The notes: a model not told the origin generated them from the letters alone. A stretch of DNA of 33,487 nucleotides from Candidatus Siliceabacter maunaloa (GCA_024330185.1 JANDLV010000041.1:1-33487); one strand, 5' to 3'. Shown: positions 1-8,683, numbered from the stretch's first letter. Numbers and translations: made by a program.

Positions 1-28
1 CCGGGCGCTGGCCGCCACCGGGGCTCCC

Positions 29-592
29 GTGGCCGCCGCCGGGGCGACCCCGCTGGCGCCCGCCCCGGCCGTCGTGGCCAAGCGCGTGGTGGCGGCCGCC
101 GCCCCGGCGCCCGCCGCGCGGCCCGCGGGCACCGCCACCACGCGCCGCGAGGCACGCGAGTCCGCGCAGACTGCGCAGCGGTCCAAGCGCCCCTCGCGCA
201 CCCCCGAGGAGCGTCAGGCTGAGCGCGTCGAGGTCCGCCGCGCGAAGGCGGCCGCGCGCAGCCGGCGCCGCGGTCAGGAGCGCGAGAAGGCCCGGGCCGG
301 GCGCACCGAGGTCCCGCCGACCCCGCCGGCCACCCCGCCGAGCCCCGGCGCGCCGAAGCTGCGCGCGGGCCGTGTGGTCTCCGACAAGGCCGACAAGACC
401 ATCACCGTGCGCATCGAGAGCGCCAAGCGCCACCGCCGTTACGAGAAGGTCGTGCGCTCGAGCGCCACGCTGCACGCCCACGACGAGAGCAACGACGCCA
501 ACGAGGGCGACCTCGTCCGCGTGATCGAGAGCCGGCCCACGTCGCGCACCAAGCGCTGGCGCCTGGTCGAGGTCCTGGAGAGGGCTGAGTAG
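29..592 (+). CDS. rpsQ: 30S ribosomal protein S17 with long N-terminal extension (5' end uncertain)
   Basis: S17 is a primary 16S rRNA-binding protein of the small subunit. The conserved OB-fold core occupies about residues 111-187 (from LRAGRVVSDKADKTITV to the end), the usual size of an entire S17. Ahead of it lie about 110 residues rich in Ala, Pro and Arg/Lys, with no family match I recognise and probably disordered. The GTG at 29 is only the first available start: the frame stays open to the window edge, so the true start may lie upstream. The stop is 3 bp before rplN, as expected in the spc operon (rpmC-rpsQ-rplN). The core identity is certain; the extension's start and role are not. 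It could be a lineage-specific rRNA-binding tail or a fusion with sequence outside the window. Confidence 0.9.
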   Translation: MAAAGATPLAPAPAVVAKRVVAAAAPAPAARPAGTATTRREARESAQTAQRSKRPSRTPEERQAERVEVRRAKAAARSRRRGQEREKARAGRTEVPPTPPATPPSPGAPKLRAGRVVSDKADKTITVRIESAKRHRRYEKVVRSSATLHAHDESNDANEGDLVRVIESRPTSRTKRWRLVEVLERAE

Positions 593-595
593 CCC

Positions 596-964
596 GTGAT
601 CCAGAACGAGACCCGCCTCAAGGTCGCCGACAACACGGGCGCCCGTGAGATCCTCTGCATCCGCGTGCAGGGCGGCTCGCGGCGGCGCTACGCGGGCATC
701 GGCGATGTCATCACCGCCACGGTCAAGCAGGCCACGCCCAACGGCACGGTCAAGAAGGGCGAGGTCGTCAAGGCCGTCGTCGTGCGCACCCGCAAGGAGT
801 TCGGCCGCGACGACGGCACCTACATCGGTTTCGACGAGAACGCCGCGGTGATCATCGATGCCGTCAACGCCCCCCGTGGCACCCGCATCTTCGGCCCCGT
901 GGCCCGCGAGCTGCGCGACCGCAACTTCATGCGCATCGTCTCCCTCGCCCCGGAGGTGCTCTAG
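596..964 (+). CDS. rplN: 50S ribosomal protein L14
   Basis: L14 binds 23S rRNA and forms intersubunit bridge B8. The 122-aa product has the family's standard length and the typical opening [16 protein letters not shown], the mid-region [11 protein letters not shown], and the C-terminal [14 protein letters not shown] block. The start is GTG at 596, three bases after the rpsQ stop, so translation is probably coupled. It is followed two bases later by rplX. Nothing is unusual apart from the GTG start. Confidence 0.98.
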   Translation: MIQNETRLKVADNTGAREILCIRVQGGSRRRYAGIGDVITATVKQATPNGTVKKGEVVKAVVVRTRKEFGRDDGTYIGFDENAAVIIDAVNAPRGTRIFGPVARELRDRNFMRIVSLAPEVL

Positions 965-966
965 CC

Positions 967-1281
967 ATGCCAGCACGCATACGTCGCGACGACGAGGTCG
1001 TGCTGCTGGCCGGCAAGGACCGCGGGCGCACCGGCAAGGTGCTGCGCGTCGTCTCGGCCACCGACAAGGTCGTCGTCGAGGGCTGCAACATGATCAAGCG
1101 CCACCAGCGCCCGCGCCCCGGCACCAACGACGTCGGTGGCATCATCGAGCGCGAGGCGCCGGTGCACTCGTCCAACGTCGCGCTGGTCGACCCCACGGAC
1201 AACCGCCCGACCCGGATCCGCTTCGAGGAGCAGGACGGGGTGCGCGTGCGCGTCTCTGTGCGCAGCGGGGAGCGGGTGTGA
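967..1281 (+). CDS. rplX: 50S ribosomal protein L24
   Basis: L24 is an early 23S rRNA assembly-initiator protein. The 104-aa product carries the KOW motif near its start ([20 protein letters not shown]) and the conserved NMIKRHQRP stretch. It begins with ATG two bases after the rplN stop. Its TGA overlaps the rplE start by one base (TGATG), indicating coupled translation. Size and position match the family and the spc operon. Confidence 0.98.
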   Translation: MPARIRRDDEVVLLAGKDRGRTGKVLRVVSATDKVVVEGCNMIKRHQRPRPGTNDVGGIIEREAPVHSSNVALVDPTDNRPTRIRFEEQDGVRVRVSVRSGERV

Positions 1282-1835
1282 TGGCCGCTCGTCTCAAGGA
1301 GCGCTACGAGGGCGAGATCCGCCCCGCGCTGATCGAGCGCTTCGGCTACACGACGCCCATGCAGGCCCCGCGCATCGAGAAGATCACGCTCAACATGGGC
1401 GTGGGCGAGGCCAAGACGGACGCCAAGATGCTCGACAACGCCTCGGAGCAGTTGGGGACCATCGCCGGGCAGAAGCCCAACGTCCGCCGTGCGCGCAAGT
1501 CGATCGCCGCGTTCAAGCTGCGCGACGGCATGCCCGTCGGCGTATCGGTGACCCTGCGTGGCGAGCGCGCCTACGAGTTCCTGGACCGCCTCACCTCGGT
1601 GGCCATCCCACGCATCCGGGACTTCCGCGGCCTGCGGCGCACGTCGTTCGACGGGCGGGGCAACTACTCCATGGGTGTGCGCGAGCAGATCATCTTTCCC
1701 GAGATCGACTACGACGCCATCGACCAGGTCCGCGGCCTGGACATCACCATCACCACGAGCGCCAAGACCGACCCGGAGGCCGCGGCCCTCCTCGAGGCCT
1801 TCGGCATGCCCTTCACGAGGGAGGACCGCCAGTGA
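1281..1835 (+). CDS. rplE: 50S ribosomal protein L5
   Basis: L5 anchors 5S rRNA in the large subunit. The 184-aa product contains the signature [14 protein letters not shown] near residues 35-48, the [17 protein letters not shown] block, and the C-terminal [14 protein letters not shown] region. The reading frame is open far upstream, but the ATG at 1281 gives the family's normal N-terminus and overlaps the rplX stop by one base. An in-frame upstream extension over rplX is an artefact of high GC. Confidence 0.97.
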   Translation: MAARLKERYEGEIRPALIERFGYTTPMQAPRIEKITLNMGVGEAKTDAKMLDNASEQLGTIAGQKPNVRRARKSIAAFKLRDGMPVGVSVTLRGERAYEFLDRLTSVAIPRIRDFRGLRRTSFDGRGNYSMGVREQIIFPEIDYDAIDQVRGLDITITTSAKTDPEAAALLEAFGMPFTREDRQ

Positions 1836-1862
1836 CCACCCATCGAAGAGGAAAGTTCTAGG

Positions 1863-2048
1863 ATGGCCAAGACGTCCCAGCGGGTGCGCCAGGCGCGTCC
1901 CGCGAAGTACAAGACCCGGGAGTACACCCGGTGTCGCCGGTGCGGCCGGTCGCGCTCCGTCTTCAAGCGATTCGGCATGTGCCGCATCTGCCTGCGAGAG
2001 CTGGCCCACGAGGGGTACGTACCCGGCATGACCAAGTCCTCCTGGTAG
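1863..2048 (+). CDS. rpsN: 30S ribosomal protein S14, zinc-binding (short) type
   Basis: S14 helps assemble the 30S head. The 61-aa product is the short zinc-containing form: Cys24, Cys27, Cys40 and Cys43 form two CxxC pairs (CRRC and CRIC). A purine-rich ribosome-binding site (GAGGAAAG) lies just upstream of the ATG. It sits between L5 and S8, as in other Gram-positive spc operons. The zinc-independent form used under zinc limitation is not in this window. Confidence 0.97.
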   Translation: MAKTSQRVRQARPAKYKTREYTRCRRCGRSRSVFKRFGMCRICLRELAHEGYVPGMTKSSW

Positions 2049-2076
2049 GGCCACCCCGAGACCGACTGACAGAACC

Positions 2077-2487
2077 TTGAGCGCCACCACCGACCCCATC
2101 GCAGACTTCCTGACCCGGATCCGCAACGCGATCCAGGCCGCTCACGAGATCGTGGACATCCCGGCCTCGAGGCTCAAGCGCGACTGCGCGCGGATCCTGA
2201 CCGAGGAGGGCTACATCGACGGGTTCGACGTCGAGGCGCCCACTCCCGACCACCCCGGCGAGTTGATCCGCGTCCGTCTCAAGTACACGTCCGACCGCCG
2301 CTCGGCCATCGCCGGCCTGCGCCGCGCCTCGCGTCCGGGACGCCGCCGCTACGCGTCGGCCAGCGCGCTGCCAAAGGTGCAGGGCGGTATGGGCACCGTG
2401 ATCATGTCCACCTCCAGCGGCGTCATGACAGGCCACCAGGCCCGTCGGGCCGGCGTCGGTGGCGAGGTCGTCGCAGAGGTCTGGTGA
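2077..2487 (+). CDS. rpsH: 30S ribosomal protein S8
   Basis: S8 binds the central domain of 16S rRNA, and in E. coli represses the spc operon. The 136-aa product opens with [14 protein letters not shown] and ends with the hallmark [22 protein letters not shown]. The start is TTG at 2077, chosen because it gives the standard N-terminus and no ATG/GTG is available nearby; the ribosome-binding site is weak. The weak TTG start suggests translation depends on coupling or is deliberately low. Confidence 0.97.
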   Translation: MSATTDPIADFLTRIRNAIQAAHEIVDIPASRLKRDCARILTEEGYIDGFDVEAPTPDHPGELIRVRLKYTSDRRSAIAGLRRASRPGRRRYASASALPKVQGGMGTVIMSTSSGVMTGHQARRAGVGGEVVAEVW

Positions 2488-2494
2488 GCATCCG

Positions 2495-3028
2495 ATGAGT
2501 CGCATCGGCCGCAAGCCCATCCCCGTCCCCGACGGGGTCAGCGTGAGCATCGAGCCCGGCGTCGTCCGCGTAGCGGGCCCGCGCGGGGACCTGTCCGAGG
2601 TCGTGCCGCGCGACATCACGATCGCCCAGGAGGACGGCCGGCTCGTCGTCACCCGCCCCACCGACCGTGGCGAGCATCGCGCCCTGCACGGGCTGACCCG
2701 CTCGCTGGTGGCCAACATGGTCGAGGGCGTGACGAGCGGCTTCACCCGCTCGCTGGAGATCCAGGGCGTCGGCTACCGCGCGCAGCTGCGCGGCAGCGAC
2801 CTGGAGCTCGCGCTGGGCTACTCGCACCCCGTCTCCGTCAAGGCTCCGCAGGGCATCGAGTTCGAGGTGCCCCAGCCCACGCGCATCGTGGTCAAGGGCA
2901 ACTCCAAGCAGGCCGTGGGGCAGATCGCCGCCAACATCCGCGAGCAGCGTCCGCCCGAGCCCTACAAGGGCAAGGGCATCCGCTACGAGGGCGAGCACGT
3001 CGCCCGCAAGGTGGGCAAGCGCGCATGA
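2495..3028 (+). CDS. rplF: 50S ribosomal protein L6
   Basis: L6 lies near the factor-binding site of the 50S subunit. The 177-aa product begins [12 protein letters not shown] and carries the C-terminal L6 signature [14 protein letters not shown]. The ATG at 2495 is preferred to an in-frame GTG at 2459, which would overlap rpsH and add 12 non-conserved residues. The stop overlaps the rplR start (ATGA). Confidence 0.98.
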   Translation: MSRIGRKPIPVPDGVSVSIEPGVVRVAGPRGDLSEVVPRDITIAQEDGRLVVTRPTDRGEHRALHGLTRSLVANMVEGVTSGFTRSLEIQGVGYRAQLRGSDLELALGYSHPVSVKAPQGIEFEVPQPTRIVVKGNSKQAVGQIAANIREQRPPEPYKGKGIRYEGEHVARKVGKRA

Positions 3029-3378
3029 CCCTCGCCACGAAGCCTCAGCAGCGCCTGCGCCGCCGCCGCCGTGTGCGCGCCAAGGTCAGCGGCACCGCGC
3101 AGCGTCCCCGCATCTCGGTCTTCCGCTCCAACCGCGGCATCTCCGCCCAGCTCGTCGACGACGTGGAGGGCCGCACGCTGGCCTCCGTGTCGTGGACCGA
3201 GGGGGCCCTGCGCGACCTCAAGCCGACCGAGCAGGCGGGCGAGGCCGGGAAGCTCCTGGCCCAGCGCGCGCAGGCGGCCGGCGTCCGGGGCGCGGTGTTC
3301 GACCGGGGCGGCTACCAGTACCACGGGCGCGTCAAGGCTCTCGCCGAGGGTGCGCGCGAAGGAGGTCTCGCCATATGA
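3025..3378 (+). CDS. rplR: 50S ribosomal protein L18
   Basis: L18 binds 5S rRNA together with L5. The 117-aa product shows the basic N-terminus, [20 protein letters not shown], and the C-terminal [24 protein letters not shown] typical of L18. The ATG at 3025 overlaps the rplF stop by 4 bases, and its own stop overlaps the rpsE start by 4 bases. Confidence 0.97.
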   Translation: MTLATKPQQRLRRRRRVRAKVSGTAQRPRISVFRSNRGISAQLVDDVEGRTLASVSWTEGALRDLKPTEQAGEAGKLLAQRAQAAGVRGAVFDRGGYQYHGRVKALAEGAREGGLAI

Positions 3379-4010
3379 GCATCGATATCCCGGTCGACAG
3401 ATCGGTCAGCCAGAGCGGGCTGGACCTGCAGGAGCGCGTGGTGGAGATCAACCGCGTGGCCAAGGTCGTCAAGGGCGGTCGTCGCTTCTCGTTCACCGCG
3501 CTGGTCGTGGTCGGCGACGAGAACGACGTCGTCGGCGTGGGCTACGGCAAGGCCAACGAGGTGCCCCTGGCCATCCAGAAGGGCGTCGAGCAGGCCAAGA
3601 AGAACCTCTTTCGCGTGCCCAAGCACGGGTCGACGATCACCCACAGGTCGCTGGGCGTCTTCGGGTCGGGCCGCGTGCTGCTCAAGCCCGCCTCGGCCGG
3701 TACCGGCGTCATCGCCGGTGGCGGCGTGCGCGCGGTGCTCGAGCTGGCCGGCATCCACGACATCCTCAGCAAGTCGCTGGGCTCACAGAACCCGATCAAC
3801 CTCGTGAAGGCGACGGTCGCCGGCCTGCAGGGCTTGCGCCGCCCCGAGGAGGTCGCCCAGCTGCGCGGCCTGTCCATCGACCGGGTGCTCGGCCTCGGCG
3901 GCGAGGAAGCGCCCGGCGAGACGATCGAGGGCGCCCAGCCCGAGACGGGCGACGAGGACGCCACGCCCGACGGCACCACGCCCGAGGCCGCCGAGGAGGT
4001 CACCGCATGA
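3375..4010 (+). CDS. rpsE: 30S ribosomal protein S5 with acidic C-terminal tail
   Basis: S5 lies at the mRNA entry side and affects decoding fidelity. The 211-aa product has the dsRBD-like N-domain ([19 protein letters not shown]), the [20 protein letters not shown] loop and the [14 protein letters not shown] segment. The ATG at 3375 overlaps the rplR stop and has a strong GGAGGT ribosome-binding site 8 nt upstream. After about residue 175 there is an acidic Glu/Asp/Thr/Pro-rich tail that typical S5 proteins lack, probably flexible. rpmD starts 4 bases inside the stop. Confidence 0.97.
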   Translation: MSIDIPVDRSVSQSGLDLQERVVEINRVAKVVKGGRRFSFTALVVVGDENDVVGVGYGKANEVPLAIQKGVEQAKKNLFRVPKHGSTITHRSLGVFGSGRVLLKPASAGTGVIAGGGVRAVLELAGIHDILSKSLGSQNPINLVKATVAGLQGLRRPEEVAQLRGLSIDRVLGLGGEEAPGETIEGAQPETGDEDATPDGTTPEAAEEVTA

Positions 4011-4180
4011 AGGTGACCCAGGTCAAGTCCACCAACGGCGCCGACAAGAGCCAGCTCGCGACCATGCGCTCGCTCGGCCTGCGCCGGATCGGCCACACGG
4101 TCGAGGTCAAGGAGACGCCGCAGAGCAGGGGCATGCTGCACAAGATCCGTCATCTGGTGATGGTGAAGACCGATGGCTGA
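4007..4180 (+). CDS. rpmD: 50S ribosomal protein L30
   Basis: L30 is a small 50S protein. The 57-aa product matches the family in length and in the central motif [19 protein letters not shown]. The start codon is the ATG at 4007 overlapping the rpsE stop (ATGA). The frame is open for a long way upstream, but that part is a shadow over rplR/rpsE. The 3' end overlaps rplO by 8 bp. Confidence 0.96.
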   Translation: MKVTQVKSTNGADKSQLATMRSLGLRRIGHTVEVKETPQSRGMLHKIRHLVMVKTDG

Positions 4181-4670
4181 GCGCGACGACGAGCGCATCG
4201 GCCTGCACAACCTGCAGCCCGCTCCCGGCTCGCGCAAGGCGCGCAAGCGCGTCGGGCGCGGCGAGGGCTCGGGCACGGGCAAGACCTCCGGCCGCGGCCA
4301 CAAGGGTGCCGGCTCGCGCTCGGGTTCCAAGAGCCGGCCCGGCTTCGAGGGTGGGCAGATGCCCATCCACATGCGGATGCGCAAGCTGCGCGGCCCGCAC
4401 ATGAAGAAGTCGATGCCCTTCGAGCCCTTCCGCACCCGCACCCAGCCGGTCAGCCTCGACGATCTCGAGGCGCGCTTCGACGCCGGGGCGCAGGTGACGC
4501 CGCAGACGCTGGCCGCCCGCGGGCTGGCCAAGCGCAAGAACGTCGCGGTCAAGATCCTGGGCGGCGGCGAGCTGACGAAGGCGCTGACGGTGCACGCGCA
4601 CGGGTTCTCCAAGTCCGCCCGCGAGGCCATCGAGGCCGCGGGCGGCACCGCGCAGACGATCGCTCCCTAA
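4173..4670 (+). CDS. rplO: 50S ribosomal protein L15
   Basis: L15 is a late-assembly 50S protein. The 165-aa product begins with the typical IGLHNLQPAPGSRKARKRVGRG, continues with the Gly/Lys-rich GSGTGKTSGRGHKG segment, and ends with the conserved KALTVHAHGFSKSAREAIEAAGG block. The ATG lies 8 bp inside rpmD. A 50-bp gap follows before secY, the first sizeable gap of the operon, and contains a -10-like box. Confidence 0.97.
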   Translation: MAERDDERIGLHNLQPAPGSRKARKRVGRGEGSGTGKTSGRGHKGAGSRSGSKSRPGFEGGQMPIHMRMRKLRGPHMKKSMPFEPFRTRTQPVSLDDLEARFDAGAQVTPQTLAARGLAKRKNVAVKILGGGELTKALTVHAHGFSKSAREAIEAAGGTAQTIAP

Positions 4671-4697
4671 GTGGCCGTCACCTCCGGCGACGACCAC

Positions 4698-4703
4698 TAG
4701 GCT
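4698..4703 (+). promoter_or_regulatory. Candidate -10 box upstream of secY
   Basis: TAGGCT fits the actinobacterial TANNNT -10 pattern and lies 17 nt before the secY ATG, in the first real gap of the operon. No convincing -35 is visible at 17 bp. The same hexamer occurs just before map and before rpmJ, which supports an internal promoter, but this is inference. Confidence 0.35.
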
Positions 4704-4720
4704 GGGCGGAACTCCCGCCG

Positions 4721-5992
4721 ATGCTCTCCACGATCCTCAGCGCCTTCACCGTCGCGGAGATCCGCAAGAAGCTGCTGTTCACGGCAGCCATGCTCGCGAT
4801 CTACCGCCTCGGCGCCCAGGTGCCCGCGCCCGGCGTCAACCCGGAGGCCATCGAGGCCGTCCAGGACCAGTTCGCCGGCGGCAACATCCTGGGCTTCCTC
4901 AACCTCTTCTCGGGTGGCGGCCTGTCCCAGCTCGCGATCTTCGCGCTGGGGATCATGCCCTACATCACCGCCTCGATCATCCTGCAGCTCCTGACGGTCG
5001 TGGTGCCGTCGCTGGAGAAGCTGCAGAAGGAGGGCGAGGTCGGGCAGGCGCGCATCACGCAGTACACGCGCTACCTCACCGTCGGCCTGGCCTTCGCGCA
5101 GGCCATCGGCTACGTCTTCCTGTTCCGCTCCTTCTCGGCCGACTCGGGCACGGCGCTGATCGACAACTTCAACGCGGCGACGGTCTTCCTCATCGTCACC
5201 GTGCTCACCGCGGGCTGCGTGCTCATCATGTGGATGGGCGAGCTGATCACCCAGCGGGGCATCGGCAACGGCATCTCGCTGATGATCTTCGCCTCCATCG
5301 TGGCGGCCCTGCCCTCGGGCCTCCAGGCGTGGTGGACGAGCCCCGACCCGGTCTTCAAGGTGATGATGCCCTTCCTGGCCCTGGGGGTCATCGCAGCCAT
5401 CGTCTTCGTGCAGGAGGGCCAGCGGCGCATCCCGATCCAGTACGCCAAGCGGGTCATAGGGCGGCGCATGACCTCCGGCGGCCAGACCTACCTGCCCCTG
5501 CGCGTGAACATGGCCGGCGTCATCCCGGTCATCTTCGCCGCGTCGATCATGGCCTTCCCGCCCACCATCGGCCAGCTCGTGCAGAACGACACCGGCGCGG
5601 GCATCGCCGCCTTCTTCTCGCCCGACGGCTGGGCCTACCTGGTCGGCCAGACCATCTTCATCATGCTCTTCACGTACTTCTACACCGCGGTGACGTTCAA
5701 CCCGGTCGACCAGGCCGACAACCTCAAGAAGTACGGGGGCTTCGTGCCCGGGGTGCGCCCGGGGCGGCCCACGGCGGAGTTCCTGGACCGCATCCTCGCG
5801 CGCCTGACCTTCCCCGGCGCGATCTACCTGGCCGCTGTCGCAGCGTTCCCGACCATCCTCATCAACCAGACCGCGGCCAACTTCTACTTCGGCGGCACCT
5901 CGTTGCTGATCGTCGTCGGCGTGGCGCTGGACACCATGAAGCAGCTCGAGGCGCAGCTCATGATGCGCAACTACGAGGGCTTCCTGAAGTAG
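4721..5992 (+). CDS. secY: Preprotein translocase subunit SecY
   Basis: SecY is the channel subunit of the SecYEG translocon in the cytoplasmic membrane. The 423-aa product has the family's length and about ten hydrophobic segments. Recognisable blocks include LFTAAMLAIYRLGAQVPAPG at the N-terminus, ALGIMPYITASIILQLL in TM2, GELITQRGIGNGISLMIF, and the cytosolic RRIPIQYAKRVIGRR loop that contacts SecA and the ribosome. The C-terminus has the conserved QLEAQLMMRNYEGFLK. Its stop overlaps a possible upstream adk start. The position after rplO is canonical. Confidence 0.98.
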   Translation: MLSTILSAFTVAEIRKKLLFTAAMLAIYRLGAQVPAPGVNPEAIEAVQDQFAGGNILGFLNLFSGGGLSQLAIFALGIMPYITASIILQLLTVVVPSLEKLQKEGEVGQARITQYTRYLTVGLAFAQAIGYVFLFRSFSADSGTALIDNFNAATVFLIVTVLTAGCVLIMWMGELITQRGIGNGISLMIFASIVAALPSGLQAWWTSPDPVFKVMMPFLALGVIAAIVFVQEGQRRIPIQYAKRVIGRRMTSGGQTYLPLRVNMAGVIPVIFAASIMAFPPTIGQLVQNDTGAGIAAFFSPDGWAYLVGQTIFIMLFTYFYTAVTFNPVDQADNLKKYGGFVPGVRPGRPTAEFLDRILARLTFPGAIYLAAVAAFPTILINQTAANFYFGGTSLLIVVGVALDTMKQLEAQLMMRNYEGFLK

Positions 5993-6030
5993 TGTCCGCC
6001 ACCGCGCGCGGGGCGACCGCGAGAAAGACC

Positions 6031-6705
6031 GTGGCGGAACTCAACCTCATTCTCCTGGGCCCTCCGGGGGCAGGCAAGGGCACGCAGGCCGAGCGCCTGC
6101 AGGAAGACTTCCATCTACCCTACGTCGCCACGGGCGACATCCTGCGCGAAGCTGTGCGCGAGGAGGCCGAGCTGGGGCGCAAGGCCAAGCGCTACATGGA
6201 CGCCGGCGACCTCGTCCCCGACGACTTGATCATCGCCGTCGTGCTCGAGCGGATCGGCGCCGACGAGGCCCGGGACGGCTTCCTCCTCGATGGCTTTCCC
6301 CGCAACCGCGAGCAGGGCGAGGCGCTGGACGGCGCGATCGACCGCCTCGGGCGGCGCCTGACCGCCGCGCTGCTCATCGAGGTGCCCGACGACGAGGTCG
6401 TCCGCCGCCTCTCGGGCCGGCGGGTCTCGGTCAAGAGCGGCCGCGTCTACCACGTCGAGCTCGACCCGCCCAAGCACGAGGGGCGCTGCGACATCGACGG
6501 CTCGCGGCTCGTCCAGCGCGACGACGACAGGCCCGAGACGGTGCGCCACCGCCTGCAGGTCTACCACGAGAACACCAAGCCGCTGATCGACTACTACGAG
6601 CGCCAGGGTGTCCTACGGCGCTTCAACGGCGCGCGGTCGCCCACCGAGGTGCACGACCACATCAGGGCGACGATCGCCACGCTGCGCCTCGAGGACGAGC
6701 TCTGA
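6031..6705 (+). CDS. adk: Adenylate kinase
   Basis: Adenylate kinase catalyses ATP + AMP = 2 ADP in the cytosol. The 224-aa product has the P-loop GPPGAGKGT at residues 10-18, the AMP-binding ATGDILREAV, the DGFPRN motif, and a LID domain of the long type (VYHVELDPPKHEGRCDIDG). The LID lacks the four-cysteine zinc set: only one Cys is seen. The GTG at 6031 gives the usual N-terminus; an in-frame GTG at 5992 overlapping the secY stop would add 13 non-conserved residues. Part of the secY-adk-map unit. Confidence 0.96.
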   Translation: MAELNLILLGPPGAGKGTQAERLQEDFHLPYVATGDILREAVREEAELGRKAKRYMDAGDLVPDDLIIAVVLERIGADEARDGFLLDGFPRNREQGEALDGAIDRLGRRLTAALLIEVPDDEVVRRLSGRRVSVKSGRVYHVELDPPKHEGRCDIDGSRLVQRDDDRPETVRHRLQVYHENTKPLIDYYERQGVLRRFNGARSPTEVHDHIRATIATLRLEDEL

Positions 6706-6749
6706 GAGTCCGTTCACCGGCGACGGCACGTGTATTCCCCGGGACCACC

Positions 6750-6755
6750 TAGGCT
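6750..6755 (+). promoter_or_regulatory. Candidate -10 box giving a leaderless map transcript
   Basis: TAGGCT ends 7 nt before the map ATG at 6763, so a transcript starting at the normal distance would begin at or next to the start codon. No ribosome-binding site is visible ahead of map, which fits leaderless translation. No clear -35 was found. Confidence 0.45.
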
Positions 6756-6762
6756 GAGTCCA

Positions 6763-7536
6763 ATGGCCATCAAGCGCAAGTCGCCACGGGATCTGGAGAA
6801 GATGGCGGCGGCCGGCGCCATCCTCGTGGAGGTCCACGAGCTGCTGGCCTCGATGGTCCGTCCCGGGGTGACCACGAAGGAGCTCGACACGGCAGCCGAG
6901 GAGCTCATCCGCTCACACCGGGCCAAGCCCACCTTCAAGGGCTACAAGGGCTTTCCGGCCACCCTGTGCACCTCCCCCAACGCCATGGTCGTGCACGGCA
7001 TCCCCGGTCCCGATCCGCTGCTCGAGGGCGACATCATCTCCATCGACTGCGGCGTGACCAAGAACGGCTGGGTGGCCGACGCTGCCATCACCCATCCCGT
7101 GGGTGAGATCGGCGCGGTGGCCGCCAAGCTGCTGGAGGTCACCGAGGCCTCTCTGCACGACGCCGTCGAGCAATGCCGGGTGGGCCGGCGCCTGGGCGAC
7201 GTCTCCCATGCCGTGCAGGCCCGCGTCGAGGCCAACGGCCTGTCGGTGGTGCAGTCGCTGGTCGGCCACGGCGTCGGGCGCGAGATGCACGAGGACCCCC
7301 AGATCCCCAACCACGGCACCCCTGGCACAGGCCCGATCCTGGCCGAGGGGATGGTCTTCGCGGTCGAGCCGATGGTCACGGCGGGCCGCGAGGCGGTGCG
7401 CATGGGCGGCGACCACTGGGCCATCTACGCCCAGGACGGCTCCCTGTCGGCCCACTTCGAGTTCACCGTCGCCATCACCGCCGACGGCCCCCGCATCCTC
7501 ACGCCCTGGCACGAGCGCCTGCGCGTCGCGGCCTGA
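6763..7536 (+). CDS. map: Methionine aminopeptidase, type I
   Basis: MetAP removes the initiator Met from nascent proteins and uses a dinuclear metal centre. In the 257-aa product all five metal ligands can be placed: Asp95, Asp106, His169, Glu202 and Glu233; His78 in VVHGIPG is the substrate-side histidine. It is the short type I form without an SH3-binding extension. The ATG at 6763 is chosen over an in-frame GTG at 6730 because it gives the family N-terminus and follows a -10 box directly. It is followed by a hairpin and a 169-bp gap in which infA is absent. Confidence 0.96.
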   Translation: MAIKRKSPRDLEKMAAAGAILVEVHELLASMVRPGVTTKELDTAAEELIRSHRAKPTFKGYKGFPATLCTSPNAMVVHGIPGPDPLLEGDIISIDCGVTKNGWVADAAITHPVGEIGAVAAKLLEVTEASLHDAVEQCRVGRRLGDVSHAVQARVEANGLSVVQSLVGHGVGREMHEDPQIPNHGTPGTGPILAEGMVFAVEPMVTAGREAVRMGGDHWAIYAQDGSLSAHFEFTVAITADGPRILTPWHERLRVAA

Positions 7537-7596
7537 GCTCCGTGGCGGAGTCCCAACGCCTCCCGGGCCGGCCCACGCGATCCTTCCCTGGTCATG

Positions 7597-7613
7597 TGCG
7601 GGCGCAGCCCGCA
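7597..7613 (+). terminator. Hairpin downstream of map (possible terminator)
   Basis: A perfect 7-bp GC-rich stem (TGCGGGC / GCCCGCA) with a 3-nt loop lies 60 bp after the map stop and 20 bp before the next -10 box. There is no T-tract, common for hairpins in very high-GC genomes, so termination is only a possibility. Confidence 0.35.
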
Positions 7614-7633
7614 GCCGGGTCAACCGCAGTGCT

Positions 7634-7639
7634 AGGCTC
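7634..7639 (+). promoter_or_regulatory. Candidate -10 box for rpmJ-rpsM-rpsK-rpsD
   Basis: TAGGCT lies about 66 nt upstream of rpmJ, after the post-map hairpin, and would start a separate alpha-type transcript with a leader of roughly 60 nt. The -35 is not obvious. Confidence 0.35.
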
Positions 7640-7705
7640 CGTCGTCGCGCTCGGAGCGGCCTTTCACGTCGTGCCCGCCCCGATATCTCCTCCTCGAAAG
7701 GCTCT

Positions 7706-7819
7706 ATGAAGGTACGACCGTCGGTCAAGCCGATGTGCGAGAAGTGCAAGATCATCCGCCGCCACGGTGCGGTCCTGGTGATCTGCTCCAACCCCCGGCA
7801 CAAGCAGCGGCAGGGGTGA
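7706..7819 (+). CDS. rpmJ: 50S ribosomal protein L36, zinc-binding type
   Basis: L36 is the smallest 50S protein. The 37-aa product [20 protein letters not shown]... has the standard length and the zinc ligands Cys11, Cys14, Cys27 and His32. The ATG at 7706 has a GAAAGG ribosome-binding site just upstream. The stop is 4 bp before rpsM. Confidence 0.96.
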   Translation: MKVRPSVKPMCEKCKIIRRHGAVLVICSNPRHKQRQG

Positions 7820-7823
7820 GCTG

Positions 7824-8204
7824 ATGGCACGCATCGCCGGCATCAACATCCCCCTGAACAAGCGCGCCGAGGTCGGCATGACCTACGTCTACGGCATCGG
7901 GCGGTCGACGTCCAACAAGCTCCTGTCCGGTGCGGGCATCGCGCCCGACACCTATGTGCGTGACCTGACCGACGACGAGGTCGCGCGCCTGCGCGCGGCC
8001 GTCGACGACCTCGACGTCGAGGGTGATCTGCGCCGTGAGCGCAACCAGAACGTCAAGCGCCTGATGGAGATCGGCTGCTACCGCGGCCTGCGCCACCGCC
8101 GCAACCTGCCCGTGCGGGGCCAGAACACCAAGACCAACGCCCGCTCGCGCAAGGGTCCCAAGCGGATGTCCGTGGCCGGCAAGAAGAAGGCGGTCAAGAA
8201 ATGA
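7824..8204 (+). CDS. rpsM: 30S ribosomal protein S13
   Basis: S13 sits in the 30S head and contacts P-site tRNA and the 50S subunit. The 126-aa product shows [14 protein letters not shown], the helix-two-turn-helix region, and the C-terminal [26 protein letters not shown] signature followed by a Lys-rich tail. It starts 4 bp after rpmJ. An 80-bp gap with a hairpin separates it from rpsK. Confidence 0.98.
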   Translation: MARIAGINIPLNKRAEVGMTYVYGIGRSTSNKLLSGAGIAPDTYVRDLTDDEVARLRAAVDDLDVEGDLRRERNQNVKRLMEIGCYRGLRHRRNLPVRGQNTKTNARSRKGPKRMSVAGKKKAVKK

Positions 8205-8254
8205 GCGCAGCGAATGTCCACGCGAGACGTGACGTCGAGAGTCGCCATCAGAGC

Positions 8255-8273
8255 GCGGGGCCGGATGCCCCGC
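8255..8273 (+). promoter_or_regulatory. Hairpin abutting the rpsK ribosome-binding site
   Basis: A perfect 7-bp stem GCGGGGC / GCCCCGC with a 5-nt loop ends at 8273; the GGAGG ribosome-binding site of rpsK starts at 8274 and its ATG is at 8285. A structure this close could tune access to the site. It could also be a chance GC-rich fold. Confidence 0.4.
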
Positions 8274-8284
8274 GGAGGTAGCCC

Positions 8285-8680
8285 ATGCCCGCCCCCCGGC
8301 GTCCCCAGCGCGGCCGGCGCAAGCCCCGCAAGAACATCCCGATCGGCCAGGCCCACATCAAGACCTCGTTCAACAACACGATCGTGTCGCTCACCGACCG
8401 CGAGGGCAACGTGATCGCGTGGGAGTCCGCCGGCGGCGCCGGCTTCAAGGGCTCGCGCAAGTCGACGCCCTTCGCCGCGCAGGTCACCGCCGACGCCGCC
8501 GCACGCAAGGGCATGGAGCAGGGCCTGACCCGCGTCGAGGTCTTCGTCAAGGGCTCGGGCTCGGGCCGCGAGACCGCCATCCGCTCTCTGCAGGCGGCCG
8601 GTCTGGAGGTCAGCGGCGTGCGCGACGTCACCCCGCAGGCCCACAACGGCTGCCGCCCCCGCAAGCGGCGGAGGGTGTAG
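8285..8680 (+). CDS. rpsK: 30S ribosomal protein S11
   Basis: S11 lies in the 30S platform near the mRNA exit. The 131-aa product contains [18 protein letters not shown], the [19 protein letters not shown] block and the terminal [15 protein letters not shown] motif. The ATG is at 8285 with a GGAGG site 6 nt upstream. It is 3 bp before rpsD. Confidence 0.98.
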   Translation: MPAPRRPQRGRRKPRKNIPIGQAHIKTSFNNTIVSLTDREGNVIAWESAGGAGFKGSRKSTPFAAQVTADAAARKGMEQGLTRVEVFVKGSGSGRETAIRSLQAAGLEVSGVRDVTPQAHNGCRPRKRRRV

Positions 8681-8683
8681 CTC

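Noticed and set aside
927-2126. Long minus-strand open frame over rplX-rplE-rpsN
   Set aside because: It lies antisense to conserved ribosomal protein genes and has a low-complexity sequence.
5992-6030. Upstream GTG start for adk overlapping the secY stop
   Set aside because: It would add 13 residues not typical of adenylate kinases; GTG 6031 gives the usual N-terminus.
7549-7705. A short infA between map and rpmJ
   Set aside because: The gap is too short for IF-1 and no frame gives its S1-like sequence.
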